The notes below the pieces were generated by a model. It was not told where the DNA came from. It ran no database searches and saw nothing but the letters and a program-made list of their open reading frames with translations. From Diospyros lotus (lineage: Eukaryota; Streptophyta; Magnoliopsida; Ericales; Ebenaceae), in assembly GCF_014633365.1 (NCBI RefSeq), contig NC_068338.1, positions 9,434,616 to 9,498,615 on the forward strand: a stretch of DNA of 64,000 bases, read 5' to 3'. This document shows, one piece after another, positions 54,690-64,000 of this stretch (positions within the stretch are counted from its first letter, which is position 1; every line of letters starts with the position of its first letter). Made by a program: the position numbers and the translations under genes.

Positions 54690-55446
54690 ATGAGCCATGA
54701 AGAGCGACTTCACAGAAGAAGGGGCCAGGCCCAGTCGTCATCTCGAGACATCCCAGAAGGAAGCGACTCAGGGGTGCTGAGTGGTGACAGGTCGTTTGAA
54801 AGATTTGTTGAAATGATGATGAGTTCAATGAACAGATCAGAAACCTCAACTTTAATTGGCCGAAGATGTTTCGGGATTTACATCCGCCAAGCTTTAAAGG
54901 TGACCCGAAAGTGGACCCAAGCGTGGGAGAATATTGGATGGAGCAAATTGAAAAACTGCTGGAACACTTAGAGTGCCCTGAAGAGCACTGGGTAAGATGT
55001 GCCACATTTATGTTAGAGGAAGAAGCGGCTATTTGGTGGAAGTCTATGTCAGGAGTCTTAAGGACGCGAAATACCATCCAAGAAAACGGGGAGGTGCGGG
55101 TGACACCTATTACTTGGGAGCAGTTTAAGACTGCATTTAATGATAAGTACTTTCCTGAGTATTGGAGAAAGGTGAAGAAGCAAGAGTTCTTGAAGCTGAC
55201 CCAGTTAGATGATATGTCCGTGGTGCAGTACGAGGCCAAGTTTTCCAAGCTGATAAAGTATGTACCCATGTACACCACTGATGAATTTGAGAAGGCCTAG
55301 AAGTTTTTCCAAGGACTCAGAAAGAAAGTGAAGCAAGTTCTGTACGCGTGGAACATTCGTACTTTTGAAGATGCAGTGGAGAAGGCCATTACCGTTGAGC
55401 AAAACATGATAGCTCAAGGAGAACTGAAGCTCCGCAGTGATTCGAA
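54690..55446 (+). pseudogene. gag: G3-inner gag capsid
   Basis: ATG at 54690 opens MSHEERLHRRRGQAQSSSRD, then SFERFVEMMMSSMNRSETST. A shift at about 54860 moves to the capsid frame: MFRDLHPPSFKGDPKVDPSV, EYWMEQIEKLLEHLECPEEH, WVRCATFMLEEEAAIWWKSM, WEQFKTAFNDKYFPEYWRKV and YEAKFSKLIKYVPMYTTDEF. This is the retrotransposon-gag family with its WW pair. A TAG at 55298-55300 (EKA, stop, KFFQGLRKKVKQVL) and a one-base loss in an A-run near 55446 (four A plus GG against six A plus G in G3-outer) break it further. Confidence 0.9.
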
Positions 55447-56256
55447 AAGGAAGTGGAGAGCAAAGACAAGTCAACAAACCCTCCAGTAGCCCAATTCAAG
55501 AAGCTGGAAGGAGCAAAATTTAAAAAGGAAAGGTATTGCAAGAAGTGCCAGAAGAGGCATGCTGGCAATAAGTGTAGGACCAAAACCAAGGGAGCAGGTT
55601 GCTTTGTTTGTGGAGAAACTGGACATTTCGCAAGAGATTGCCCTTCGAGAAAAACGTTGAAGATTGAGGAAGCGGCCAAAAAGGAGGTGACATGTTATGC
55701 TTGCAAACAGTGGGGACATTATGCATGGAACTACCCCCAGCGAGGCAAGTCGGACCAAGGAAAGAAGCCAGCAGGAAAATCAGGCCCACAACCAGCTCGA
55801 GTGTTTCACTTGACAAAAACGGAGGCGAATGCTAACCCGAGCGTGGTGGAAGGTACGCTCTTCATCCGCACTACTCTTGTACATGCATTGGTGGACCCTA
55901 GTGCCACTCATTCATTCATAGCAAATGAGTCTGCTAGGAGTTTAGGTCTTGAACCCTCAATAATGGGGTATGGAGTTAGGATTCAATCTCCAATTGGGGA
56001 GGCTATGGAGACTAATTTAATAGTCCGAGATTGTGATGTGGATATTGAAGACGAGAAATTTAAGATAGATCTGATACTTATGGAGATGCATGACTTCGAT
56101 GTCATCCTAGGTATGGATTTTCTTTCTCGATATTGTGCTAGTATGGACTGTTTGGAAAGGACAGTGGAATTGGGATGTCCGAGGGGAAAGGTGGTGAAGT
56201 TTAAGAGACCACGGTTTAGTAGGCAATTAAAATTTGTATCGGCCTTGAAAGCGTGA
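55447..56256 (+). pseudogene. pol: G3-inner nucleocapsid and protease
   Basis: Three cysteine-rich modules occur in a row: CKKCQKRHAGNKC, CFVCGETGHFARDC (canonical CCHC) and CYACKQWGHYAWNY, whose last Cys is Tyr. Protease follows: TLVHALVDPSATHSFIANES. The active-site triplet D-[ST]-G is D-P-S here and D-P-G in G3-outer. The flap and core continue with DVDIEDEKFKIDLILMEMHD and FDVILGMDFLSRYC. A TGA after ALKA at 56254-56256 is in frame with RT and is probably a former CGA. Confidence 0.9.
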
Positions 56257-56262
56257 AAATGG

Positions 56263-56898
56263 TTGGAAAATGGAGCATATGGATTTATAGCTCATGTTAT
56301 GGTGGTCGACAATAAGTCAGAAATGAAGCCGGATGAGGTAGAAGTAGTGAGGGAATTCTTGGATGTTTTTCCAAAAGACTTAACAGAGCTACCTCCAGAT
56401 CGAGAAGTGGAGTTTGCCATTGAACTGTTGCCGGGAACAACACCAATTTCTATACCCAGTTATCGCATAGCCCCGGCTGAGTTAAGGGAGCTTAAAATAC
56501 AACTTCAAGATTTAGTGGATAAGGGATTTATTCGACCAAGTATTTCCCTGTGGGGAGCTCCAGTTTTGTTTGTAAAGAAGAAAGATGGCAGTTTGTGATT
56601 GTGTATCTATTTTCAAGCACTTAATAAAGTGATAGTGAAAAATAAGTACCCATTGCCCAGAATTGGAGAGTTATTTGATCAATTGAAAGGCGCTAGAATA
56701 TTTTCAAAAATTGATCTGCGCTCGGGGTACTATCAACTGAAAGTTAGAAGTGAGGATATACCCAAGACGGCATTTCGGTGTCGATATGGACACTTCGAAT
56801 TCTTGGTGATGCCATTCGGGTTAACCAATGCTCTTGCAACTTTTATGGATACTATCGATAATTCGTTGAAGGATTTTCAAAAATTACTTTGCCTCTGA
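56263..56898 (+). pseudogene. pol: G3-inner reverse transcriptase lacking its catalytic core
   Basis: The RT N-terminus is good: [55 protein letters not shown], then TGA at 56596-56598 and [35 protein letters not shown] and [15 protein letters not shown] follow. Immediately after FMDT the sequence jumps to the end of the thumb and connection ([11 protein letters not shown]). The region that carries the YxDD box in G1 (about 110 residues) is missing. The enzyme could not have worked. A frame change accompanies the junction at about 56850-56890. Confidence 0.93.
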
Positions 56899-58150
56899 CA
56901 CGTTTGACTCAAAAGAATGTGAGGTTCATATGGGATGACAAGTGTGAACAAAATTTTGAGGAACTTAAGAAGCGGTTAACCACAGCGCCGATTTTGACCC
57001 TACCTGAAGGTTCTAGAGGATTTGTGGTCTACAGTGATGCTTCAGGATCGAGATTAGGCTGCGTGTTGATGCAGCATGATAAAGTGATTGCTTATGGGTC
57101 GCGTCAATTACGACCTCATGAGAAGAACTACCCTGTCCATGATTTGGAATTGGCTGCGGTTACCCACGCCTTAAAGATTTGGCGACATTATCTGTATGGT
57201 GAGAAATTTGAGATATACACCGATCATAAAAGCCTAAAGTATATCTTCTCCCAAAAAGAGCTGAACACGAGACAACATCGATGGATGGAGTTCTTGAAGG
57301 ACTACGATTGCACCATCCATTATCATCCAGGGCGGGCGAATGTTGTAGCTGATGCCCTTAGTCGTAGGGATCTTGCAGTCGCGGCCAGGATGATGATGCG
57401 GGAATGGCAGCTGATAGAGGTGTTCAGTAGCCTAACAGTGGGTGTACTGCCTAGGAATGGAATATCCATGGTGGCTAGTCTGCAAATTCAGCCAGGTTGG
57501 TGGGAGGAGATACGTCAGGCTACCGAGGAGGATCGGAGGCTTCGCCAATGGGTGGATGAGAAGGGTCCAGTGAAGATAGGTTTTAAGTTTAGAGATGGAA
57601 TCTTGAGGATGAACGGGCTAATTTATATTCCTAATAATGAAGAATTAAGGCAAAGGATTCTAGATGAAACGCATCAATCAAAGTACACTGTTCATCCAGG
57701 GGCAACCAAGATGTATAAGGACTTGAGAGAAGTTTATTAGTGGCCTGGAATGAAGCGAAATGTGGCTCAGTATGTAGCCAAGTATGATGCATGCCAGTGT
57801 ATTAAGATCGAGCATCAGTGGCCAGCGGGATTGTTACGACCGTTAGAGATACCAGAATGGAAGTGGGAGCACATTTCTATGGATTTCATCGTGGGATTGC
57901 CTAGGACAACAAGGAAGAAAGACTCGATATGGGTTGTTGTCGACAGGCTAACAAAGTCGGCTCATTTTATACCTGTTCGAATCGGTCAAGGTGCGGAAGA
58001 GTTGTCACGGATTTACGTCCAGGAAATTGTGCGGCTGCACGGGACCCCAGTTAGCATTGTGTCTGATAGAGATTCAAATTTTGTCGAGATTTTGGACGTG
58101 TTTGCAAGAGGAATTGGGAACAAGATTGAATTTCAGTACTGCATATCACC
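56889..58150 (+). pseudogene. pol: G3-inner RNase H and integrase N-terminal part
   Basis: RNase H is seen as [40 protein letters not shown] and [20 protein letters not shown], with [11 protein letters not shown] at its end. Integrase has the HHCC region ([28 protein letters not shown]). A TAG at 57738-57740 (probably TGG before) lies inside it. The core starts WEHISMDFIVGLPRTTRKKD and [13 protein letters not shown], then GTPVSIVSDRDSNF, carrying both Asp. The third motif is destroyed near 58150-58180, where the frame also shifts. Confidence 0.92.
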
Positions 58151-58188
58151 CCTAGACAGACGGCCAGACAGAGAGGGTGAACTAGGTT

Positions 58189-58596
58189 TTGGAAGACATG
58201 TTACGGGCATATGTCCTGAAATTTGGAGGAAGTTGGGATGAGTACTTGCCGTTGGTGGAGTTCTCATATAATAACAGCTATCAGAGTAGCATTGGCATGG
58301 CGTCGTATGAAGCATTATATGGCAGGCGATGCAGATCGCCTTCGTGTTGGCTTGAGGTGGGCGAAAGGCAGTTGGCCAGGACTGAATTGGTGCAGCAAGC
58401 CTTTGAGAAGATTGATGTGGCGAGAAAGTGTATGAAGATTGCTCAAGATCGCCAAAACTATTATGCGGATCACCGTACGCGAGATTTAGAGTTTCAAGAA
58501 GGGGATAGAGTATTTCTTCGGATCTCACCACAGAGACCATCAATGAGAAATAGAAAGCAAGGGAAGCTTAGTCCGAGGTTTATGGGACCGTTATGA
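58189..58596 (+). pseudogene. pol: G3-inner integrase C-terminal part
   Basis: MEDMLRAYVLKFGGSWDEYL continues the core after the damaged third motif. EFSYNNSYQSSIGMASYEAL and YGRRCRSPSCWLEVGERQLA follow, with the basic region QDRQNYYADHRTRDLEFQEG. The matching G1 segment (2549-3364) has the same order. The frame ends GKLSPRFMGPL because of a shift near 58593. Confidence 0.92.
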
Positions 58597-58931
58597 TCAT
58601 TGAGCGAGTAGGTCCTTTGGCCTATCGGTTGGTCTTGTCCAACGAATTAGCTGGATTTCATGACGTGTTCCATGTGTCTCAATTGCGGAAGTTCATACCG
58701 GATCCAAGAATGGAAGTTCCAGAGGAAGAGGTTGAGGTTTGTCAGAACCTAACCTATATTGAGAGGCTAGTGAAAATCTTGGACCGCAAGGAAAAAAGAT
58801 TGAGAAGCAAATCAATTCCATTAGTTAAGGTTCAGTGGAACCATCACTCTAATCGGGAAGCAACATGGGAGCTAGAAGAAGATTTAAAGCGCCAATTTCC
58901 CGAATTATTTGTTGATGTAATGGAAGAGTAG
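58593..58931 (+). pseudogene. pol: G3-inner integrase end with chromodomain
   Basis: IIERVGPLAYRLVLSNELAG and FHDVFHVSQLRKFIPDPRME form the GPY/F-type end. The chromodomain follows with ILDRKEKRLRSKSIPLVKVQ and [20 protein letters not shown], then a stop at 58929-58931. The aromatic W of VQW and the ATWE motif are kept. It sits 60 bp before the polypurine tract. The chromodomain and gene order place G3 with G1 among Tekay-like chromoviruses. Confidence 0.93.
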
Positions 58932-58990
58932 CTTTGATGTATTGATCAATCTCATTAATGAAAATGAAATTTCAAGGACGAAATTCTTTT

Positions 58991-59003
58991 AAGAGGGGTG
59001 AAA
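58991..59003 (+). other. G3-inner polypurine tract
   Basis: AAGAGGGGTGAAA directly before the 3' LTR, in the wider context TTTCAAGGACGAAATTC, which is common before the tract in chromoviruses. Confidence 0.88.
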
Positions 59004-59973
59004 TGTAATACCCTTAATGAGTCATGATAGATTTTATCAATTAAGAGAATATTGGTATATAAAAATTCCATAATTGCCCTTGAATTAAAGAGAAGGCCCA
59101 TAATATGTAGGATGCCTTAGGAGGGGCAAAATGGTAATTTGGAGTCCCGTCCCATAAAAGATAAATTATTTTTGGAGAAATTATTTATATTGGAGAATTG
59201 ATTTTTGGAGAATTTAATTCTTGTTTAAGTGTATGGATAATTAGGAAATTAAAATGGAAGCCAAGTATGGTTAGATTTGTGACACTTGGCAAAATCTCAT
59301 TGAATGGGATTTAAATAAATCTGGGAATAAGAAATAATTTTATTAAGTGTAATTGGTGACACTTGGCATGATCTTGTGAAGCAAGAGTGGGATTTAAAGA
59401 AATTCAAAAAGAAAAGAAATTAGTCTCTCAAGCATTAATAAGAGCCATTATGGAGAGAATTAAAAGAAATTCCATATTAAATGGAAAATAGTCATGCATT
59501 TATGTGGGAAAATGGTGGATTTAATTAAATGCCAAAGTAAATTGAATTATGTCTTTCAAGAGCAATTTAAATTAAATCAAAAAGAAAAGATAATGGTCTC
59601 CATTAATTGCTTGAAAAGTTATGGATTTAAATTAAATGGAAAATGGAGAAATTAGTCAATCTTGAAATTAGTCATTATTTATTAATTGTGAAAATGGGAG
59701 AATTGTGGGAATTAGAGATTGATCCAATAGTTGAGGATTTAATCTCCAAAGAAAAATCAAAGGTTGAGAATTAAAGAGACTAAGTCTCTTGGATTGTGTT
59801 TCTTTAGAGACTAGAGATGAGTTCTCTTAAAATCAATGGCTAAGATTGAGGATTAGGAGAAGCACAAGGATTGTGCTTGTGTTGGAGAGTTGAGATTGAG
59901 TCTCTTGAATTAAAGAAAAATCAATGGCTAAGATGTAATCTTGAATTTTGGAATGGATTGAGTAGAAAAGCTT

Positions 59974-59982
59974 TATAAATAG
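59974..59982 (+). promoter_or_regulatory. TATA box in G3-inner 3' LTR
   Basis: TATAAATAG after CTT, the same site as 51942-51950. A transcript starting here would run into G3-outer ORF1 and gag. Confidence 0.65.
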
Positions 59983-60787
59983 GGAGTTGAGAATTTAGTT
60001 CAAGGTTTTCCCACTTGTGAAGAGAAAGAAAGCAAGAAGAGCTAAGGTTAAGAGAAGGAAGAAGAAAGGCAAGCAAGAGGTAAGCCTTAGTTTAAATCTC
60101 TTCAAGTGTGTAGGGAAGTTTTCATTCTCCATTCTTTCTTTAGTCTTAAAGATCTCTAATGCTTTAAGGATATTTTCTTAAGGTGATTAAAAGCCAAAGA
60201 GAGAGTCTTGGCAAGTGGAAGTATTGAAGCTTCAAGGAAAGAGGTAAGGGATAACCCCAAGTGGTGGGGGTTTTGCTTGCATTTGTACATGTTTTTAATG
60301 AGTTGCATGTAATGGTCTTATTGCATGTTTTGTGTTCTAGTGGACCTATGACCATATGGAGGACTAGTGATGAGAGAGGGGTTGGTTGGTGCCTTAACCT
60401 AAGTGGTTATGAGGGTATGGAGGACTACCCATAATATGCATTGCATTTGCATTACATGTTTATATTCTCATGTTACATATACATTTGCATAACACCCTTA
60501 CTGAGCATTGGCTCATAAGGTCCTTTGACCTCTATGTAGGTGGAGAATCATTTAAGGGAAAAGGAGTTTTGCAAGGTTGAAGGTAATGGAGCAAGAGAAG
60601 TGCATGTGTAGTTGTATGTATTTTGTGGATGAATGTTGTATTTATTTTGTTAAATATGTAATGAATGCTTAATGTGGGTGAAAAGTGGCAAACTTGAATG
60701 TTTTGGAAGCCATTTGAAGTGAAAACGCATTCTGGAAAATTTGAGTTTAAAAAGAAAAAAATATATTTTTTTTTAATTAAAAAGGAG

Positions 60788-60975
60788 AGGCAGTGTGCTG
60801 GGCGCAGCCAGGGGCACGCCTGCGCGCGGTTGGTGCGGCCACGCGCAGCAGGTGCGCGCGGGTAACCTGCGCGCATGGTTTGCGCGGCCCATGCGTGCAT
60901 GCGGCCCGAGCGGCCGTGCGTGCACGGCCAGTGCTGGGGGTGCAGCTGGTGCTGCCTGCCCCCCCTTGCTGCTGT
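60788..60975. other. GC-rich island in G3-inner 3' LTR
   Basis: CpG-dense segment between an A/T-rich run (60745-60785) and a T-rich run (60978-61015). Longer than the island of the 5' LTR because of internal indels. Two short Ala/Arg-rich frames here are composition effects. Confidence 0.75.
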
Positions 60976-61741
60976 GATGTTTTTCTTTTTTTTTATTTTA
61001 TTTCTTTTTTTTGTTTAATTAATTATTTATGATATTTTGTAAAATTCTGAAATAAATTATGTTTAAATAAATAAATAAATGAGTATTTTAGCTTCCAAAT
61101 TAATTATTAAATTAATATAAATTTGAGGCAATTGTGGGAAAAATTTCTATATTTTGGGAAATTAAATAATGGAGTATTTTCCTTAAATTTTGAAATTGGA
61201 TGAGGATGCCTTGAGGTTTGTATTTAAAAAATTAATTTCCTAATGGTTGGAAAATTATGGTATATTTTGAAATAATTAAAGGGAAAAATCAATGCAGATT
61301 TAATAAGGAAAATTTTATTAAATTTTTCCAAAGAAATATTAATCCAAATATTTTCCAAAGGAATTGGAAGTGAGATAAATGGGTTAATGGTTGGGGCAAA
61401 GAAAAGAAAAATTATTTTCTTATAATTAAGGCGTTATGCCATAATTTATTTGAAGCTAGTGAGTTGGCTTATTTCTTTCGATCCTAGGAAGTCATCCTTA
61501 GCTCTTCATTAAATAGCTTGAGAAGGGGTGACACTTGTGAGGTTTCGGGTTTTATTTTCGCGGGGTCGTTTCGATATTTCCCGAGTCCTTGAGTGGAGCG
61601 AAGGGAGGGCAAAGCTTAGTTCCCACCTAGGTCGTTTCTCATTGAAACGTAGCCGTCTCTTCATCTTTGCCCTAGCCTGTGAATAGTAAGCTGGCTATTC
61701 GTGAGTAACACCCGTAGGTGGGAGCGGGGCGTTATAGTGAG

Positions 61742-62263
61742 TCCATCCAGCGTTACCTCAACAGGGTGGAGGACGTCATAGCAGAGACCCCAGGCACGGC
61801 CTTACCTCCTGGTTTATTAGGAGAAATAAAGGTGCACCGTGTGAAGGAGTTACTCCATGGAAAATATAGGTGGTACGCGAGGAGGATTACTAGGCATCCA
61901 CGAGTGTCTCAAAACTTTGCCTTATTCATTGAGATGATCTGAGAGACGGATGTGTAGCAGTCCAAAGAGGTCATCCGTGGGCATGCAGGACTGGAAGAAG
62001 AGAGCGTGGGAAGCAATGAAACCATAAATGATTATGAAGAAGACCTTGGTAGGGAGGTAGATTCTCCTAAAGCCCCTTATGAGGAACCCTCGAAGGAGTC
62101 CAAGACCCAGATTGGAATCAACTACAGTGACCCAGTCAGTTTGAAGCTCCGAGGCGGGGTTATCCCAGGCAGGCCTCAGAGTAGCTACGTGATAGATGAG
62201 CCATGTGGACCTAGTGGCGAGGGTTGCGATGTGGAGGCCATGGGTAGGGCTAAGTCATGTTAG
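61742..62263 (+). pseudogene. G3-outer ORF1, second part
   Basis: Resumes directly after the GTGAG duplication with SIQRYLNRVEDVIAETPGTA, LGEIKVHRVKELLHGKY and RHPRVSQNFALFIEMI, then a TGA and a TAG. It continues in frame with a Glu/Asp-rich stretch and the full C-terminus YSDPVSLKLRGGVIPGRPQS to GRAKSC. With 51276-51380 this gives an original length of about 210 residues. Conservation of the C-terminal frame in both copies supports a real protein rather than a chance ORF. Confidence 0.72.
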
Positions 62264-62529
62264 GTGACTGGTGAGCTCAGAGGGTTGGGTTTTGTGGGGC
62301 TAGGGGGGGAATATGATGTATTTTGTTTTCGTGTAGTTTTGGGCTTTTCCTCTCTTTGAAATCCTTTTGTAAAGGGGAAAGCTCTCTTGTAAGCCTGGAT
62401 CTTGTTTATGTAAATAAATAAGTCACGTTGGAAATTTCATCTTACATGGCATTGTTCAAAACTTTTGCTATGTATGTATGTGTGGCTATGGTGTAGTAGA
62501 AAATGAACGTCGCTTATGCCATTGTGCAG

Positions 62530-63260
62530 ATGAACCGTGAAGAGTGACTTAATAGAAGGAGGGGCCAGGCCTAGTCGTCATCTCGAGACATCCCAGAAGG
62601 AAGCGGCTCAGGGATGCCAAGTGGTGACAGGTCATTTGAAAGGTTTGTTGAAATGATGATGAGTTCAATGAACAGATCAGAAACCTCTACCATATATTGG
62701 CTGAAGATGTATCGAGATTTATGTCCGCTAAGTTTTAAGAGTGACCCGGAAGTGGACCCAAGCATGGGAGAATATTGGATGGAGCAAACAGAAAAGCTGC
62801 TAGAACACTTAGAATGCCCTGAAGAGCACTGGGTAAGATGTGCAACATTTATGTTAAAAGAAGAAGCAGCTATTTGGTGGAAGTCTATGTCAGGAGTCTT
62901 AAGGACTCGAAATACTGTTCAAGAAAATGGAGATGTACGGGTGACACCTATTACTTGGGAGCAATTTAAGACTGCATTTAATGATAAATACTTTCTCGAC
63001 TACTGGAGAAAGGTGAAAAAGCAAGAGTTCTTGAAGTTGTCTCAGACAGATGATATGTTCGTGGTACAGTACGAAGCCAAGTTTTCCAAGTTGATAAAAT
63101 ATGTGCCCATGTACACCACTGACGATTTTGAGAAGGCCCATAAGTTTTTCCAAGGACTCAGAAAAGAAGTTAAGCAAGTTCTGTACGCATGGAACATTCG
63201 CACATTTGAGGATGTGATGTGGTCGATAAGGCCATTACCGTCGAGAGGAACATGATGGCT
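62530..63260 (+). pseudogene. gag: G3-outer gag capsid
   Basis: The ATG at 62530 corresponds to the gag start of G3-inner but is followed at once by stops (TGA, TAA). The capsid frame 62614-63215 keeps SFERFVEMMMSSMNRSETST, EYWMEQTEKLLEHLECPEEH, WVRCATFMLKEEAAIWWKSM and YEAKFSKLIKYVPMYTTDDF, then HKFFQGLRKEVKQVLYAWNI. A shift near 63215 (EDVM followed by WSIRPLP) ends it. Unlike G3-inner there is no stop after EKA, so each copy repairs some of the other's breaks in comparison. Confidence 0.88.
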
Positions 63261-64000
63261 CAAAGAGAACTAAAGCTCCGCAGTGATTCGAAAAAAGAAG
63301 TGGAGAGCAAAGACAAGTCAACAAACCCTCCAATAGCTCAATTCAAGAAGCCGGAAGGAGCCAAATTTAAAAAGGAAAGGTATTGCAATAAGTGCTAGAA
63401 AAGACATGTTGGCAATAAGTGTGGGACCAAAAGCAAGGGAGCAGGTTGCTTTGTTTGTGGAGAAACTGGACATTTTGCGAGAGATTGTCCCTCGAGGAAA
63501 ACATTGAAGATTGAGGAAGCGCCCAAAAGGGAGGTGACATGTTATGCTTGCAAACAGCGGGGACACTATGCATGGAACTACCCCCAGTGAGGCAAATCTG
63601 ACCAAGGAAAAAAGCTAGAAGGAAAATCGAGTCCAGAACCAGCTCGAGTGTTTCACCTAACAAAGGCAGAGGCGGATATCGACCCGAGCGTGGTGGAAGG
63701 TACGCTCTTCATCCACACTACTCCTGTGCATGCATTAGTGGACCCTGGTGCCACTCATTCATTCATAGCAAATGAGTCTGCTAGGAGTTTGGGTCTTGAA
63801 CCCTCAACAACAGGGCATGGAGTTAGGATTCAGTCTCCAATTGGGGAGACTATGGAGACTAATTTAGTAGTCTGAGATTGTGATGTGGATATTGAGGACG
63901 AGAAATTTAAGATAGATCTGATATTTATGGAGATGCATGATTTCGATGTCATCCTAGGTATGGATTTTCTTTCTCGATATTGTACTATTATGGACTGTTT
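63261..64000 (+). pseudogene. pol: G3-outer nucleocapsid and protease, cut by window end
   Basis: Zinc modules CNKC-stop-KRHVGNKC, CFVCGETGHFARDC and CYACKQRGHYAWNY are present; the last again lacks its final Cys. A TGA follows at about 63589. Protease has TPVHALVDPGATHSFIANES (D-P-G at the active site), a TGA at 63873-63875, then CDVDIEDEKFKIDLIFMEMH and ILGMDFLSRYC to the window edge. RT should follow outside. Confidence 0.87.

Larger units (their letters stand above)
51381..61736 (+). mobile_element. G3-inner: Tekay-like chromovirus inserted in G3-outer
   Basis: Flanked by GTGAG at 51376-51380 and 61737-61741. The 5' LTR is 51381-53646, the internal region 53647-59003 and the 3' LTR 59004-61736. 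The internal order is ORF1, gag with three zinc knuckles, protease, RT lacking its catalytic core, RNase H, integrase and chromodomain. LTR ends are TGCAATACCC or TGTAATACCC and GGCGTTATA. It is inserted in ORF1 of a close relative. Confidence 0.94.
59004..61736 (+). repeat. G3-inner 3' LTR
   Basis: 2733 bp, TGTAATACCC to GGCGTTATA, then GTGAG. It holds the 410 bp missing from the 5' LTR (about 59238-59647), a TATAAATAG box, a GC-rich island (60788-60975) and the U5 hairpin at about 61634-61648. Confidence 0.94.
49797..64000 (+). mobile_element. G3-outer: Tekay-like chromovirus, truncated at both ends
   Basis: Starts inside its LTR at 49797. LTR end, primer site and ORF1 start occupy up to 51380. 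The same ORF resumes at 61742 after the inserted G3-inner and one GTGAG. Gag, zinc knuckles and protease follow until the window ends within protease. Sequence is closely similar to G3-inner throughout. The pol region should lie to the right of the window. Confidence 0.9.

Noticed and set aside
54670..55278. 202-codon minus-strand frame
   Set aside because: It is the antisense shadow of G3 gag, which has clear capsid motifs on the plus strand and the same shadow in G3-outer.
60532..61032. Short frames over the G3 3' LTR island
   Set aside because: Composition artefact; overlapping frames on both strands with no family conservation.

Overview
The window is plant nuclear heterochromatin-type DNA. 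It is made almost entirely of nested LTR retrotransposons, and I see no host protein gene, tRNA or rRNA. The evidence for a plant is the set of element families: Ty3/gypsy chromoviruses with C-terminal chromodomains and an initiator-Met-tRNA-type primer site (TGGTATCAGAGC), a Tat-lineage gypsy element with a second (archaeal-type) RNase H and an antisense ORF, and a Ty1/copia element. All coding regions are broken by stops or frameshifts, so the locus looks like a graveyard. Several insertions are still delimited to the base by 5-bp target-site duplications (TSDs).

Layout, left to right. (1) 1-9899, minus strand: a Tekay-like chromovirus (called G1), missing only the outer end of its left LTR. 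Its 2.5-kb LTRs carry an array of the palindrome CATTCGAATG. (2) 9900-10792: remainder of a copia-type LTR in which G1 sits. (3) 10793-11386 and 15876-16252: about 60-bp degenerate tandem repeats, split by a copia-type solo LTR (11387-15875, TSD CCTAC), which is itself split by a gypsy solo LTR (11688-14429, TSD CTACC). (4) 16253-49796, plus strand: a Tat-type element whose 5' LTR is a near-palindrome. Its body is split by a copia element (23240-29007, TSD GGCGA), by a 16.4-kb non-coding LARD-like element G2 (30875-47263, TSD CTCTA) and by a solo LTR (47343-48852, TSD CTGTY). G2 in turn carries three solo LTRs (31083-33818, TSD GAATT; 37200-39192, TSD GCAGC; 40155-41642, TSD GTGTG). (5) 49797-64000, plus strand: a 5'-truncated Tekay-like chromovirus (G3-outer) running off the window. 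A second member of the same family (G3-inner, 51381-61736, TSD GTGAG) is inserted inside its first ORF.

How the parts relate. G2 has LTRs, primer site and polypurine tract but no recognisable gag or pol. Its LTR ends and U5 region match G3 closely, so G3-like elements are the plausible source of the proteins that moved G2. The G3 family carries an additional ORF upstream of gag in both copies. The Tat element carries an antisense coiled-coil ORF whose frame is restored exactly when the two intervening insertions are removed, which independently validates the nesting model. The most unusual structures are the foldback Tat LTR, the CATTCGAATG array in the transcribed leader of G1, the extra G3 ORF, and GC-rich islands followed by an A/T palindrome inside otherwise AT-rich LTRs.
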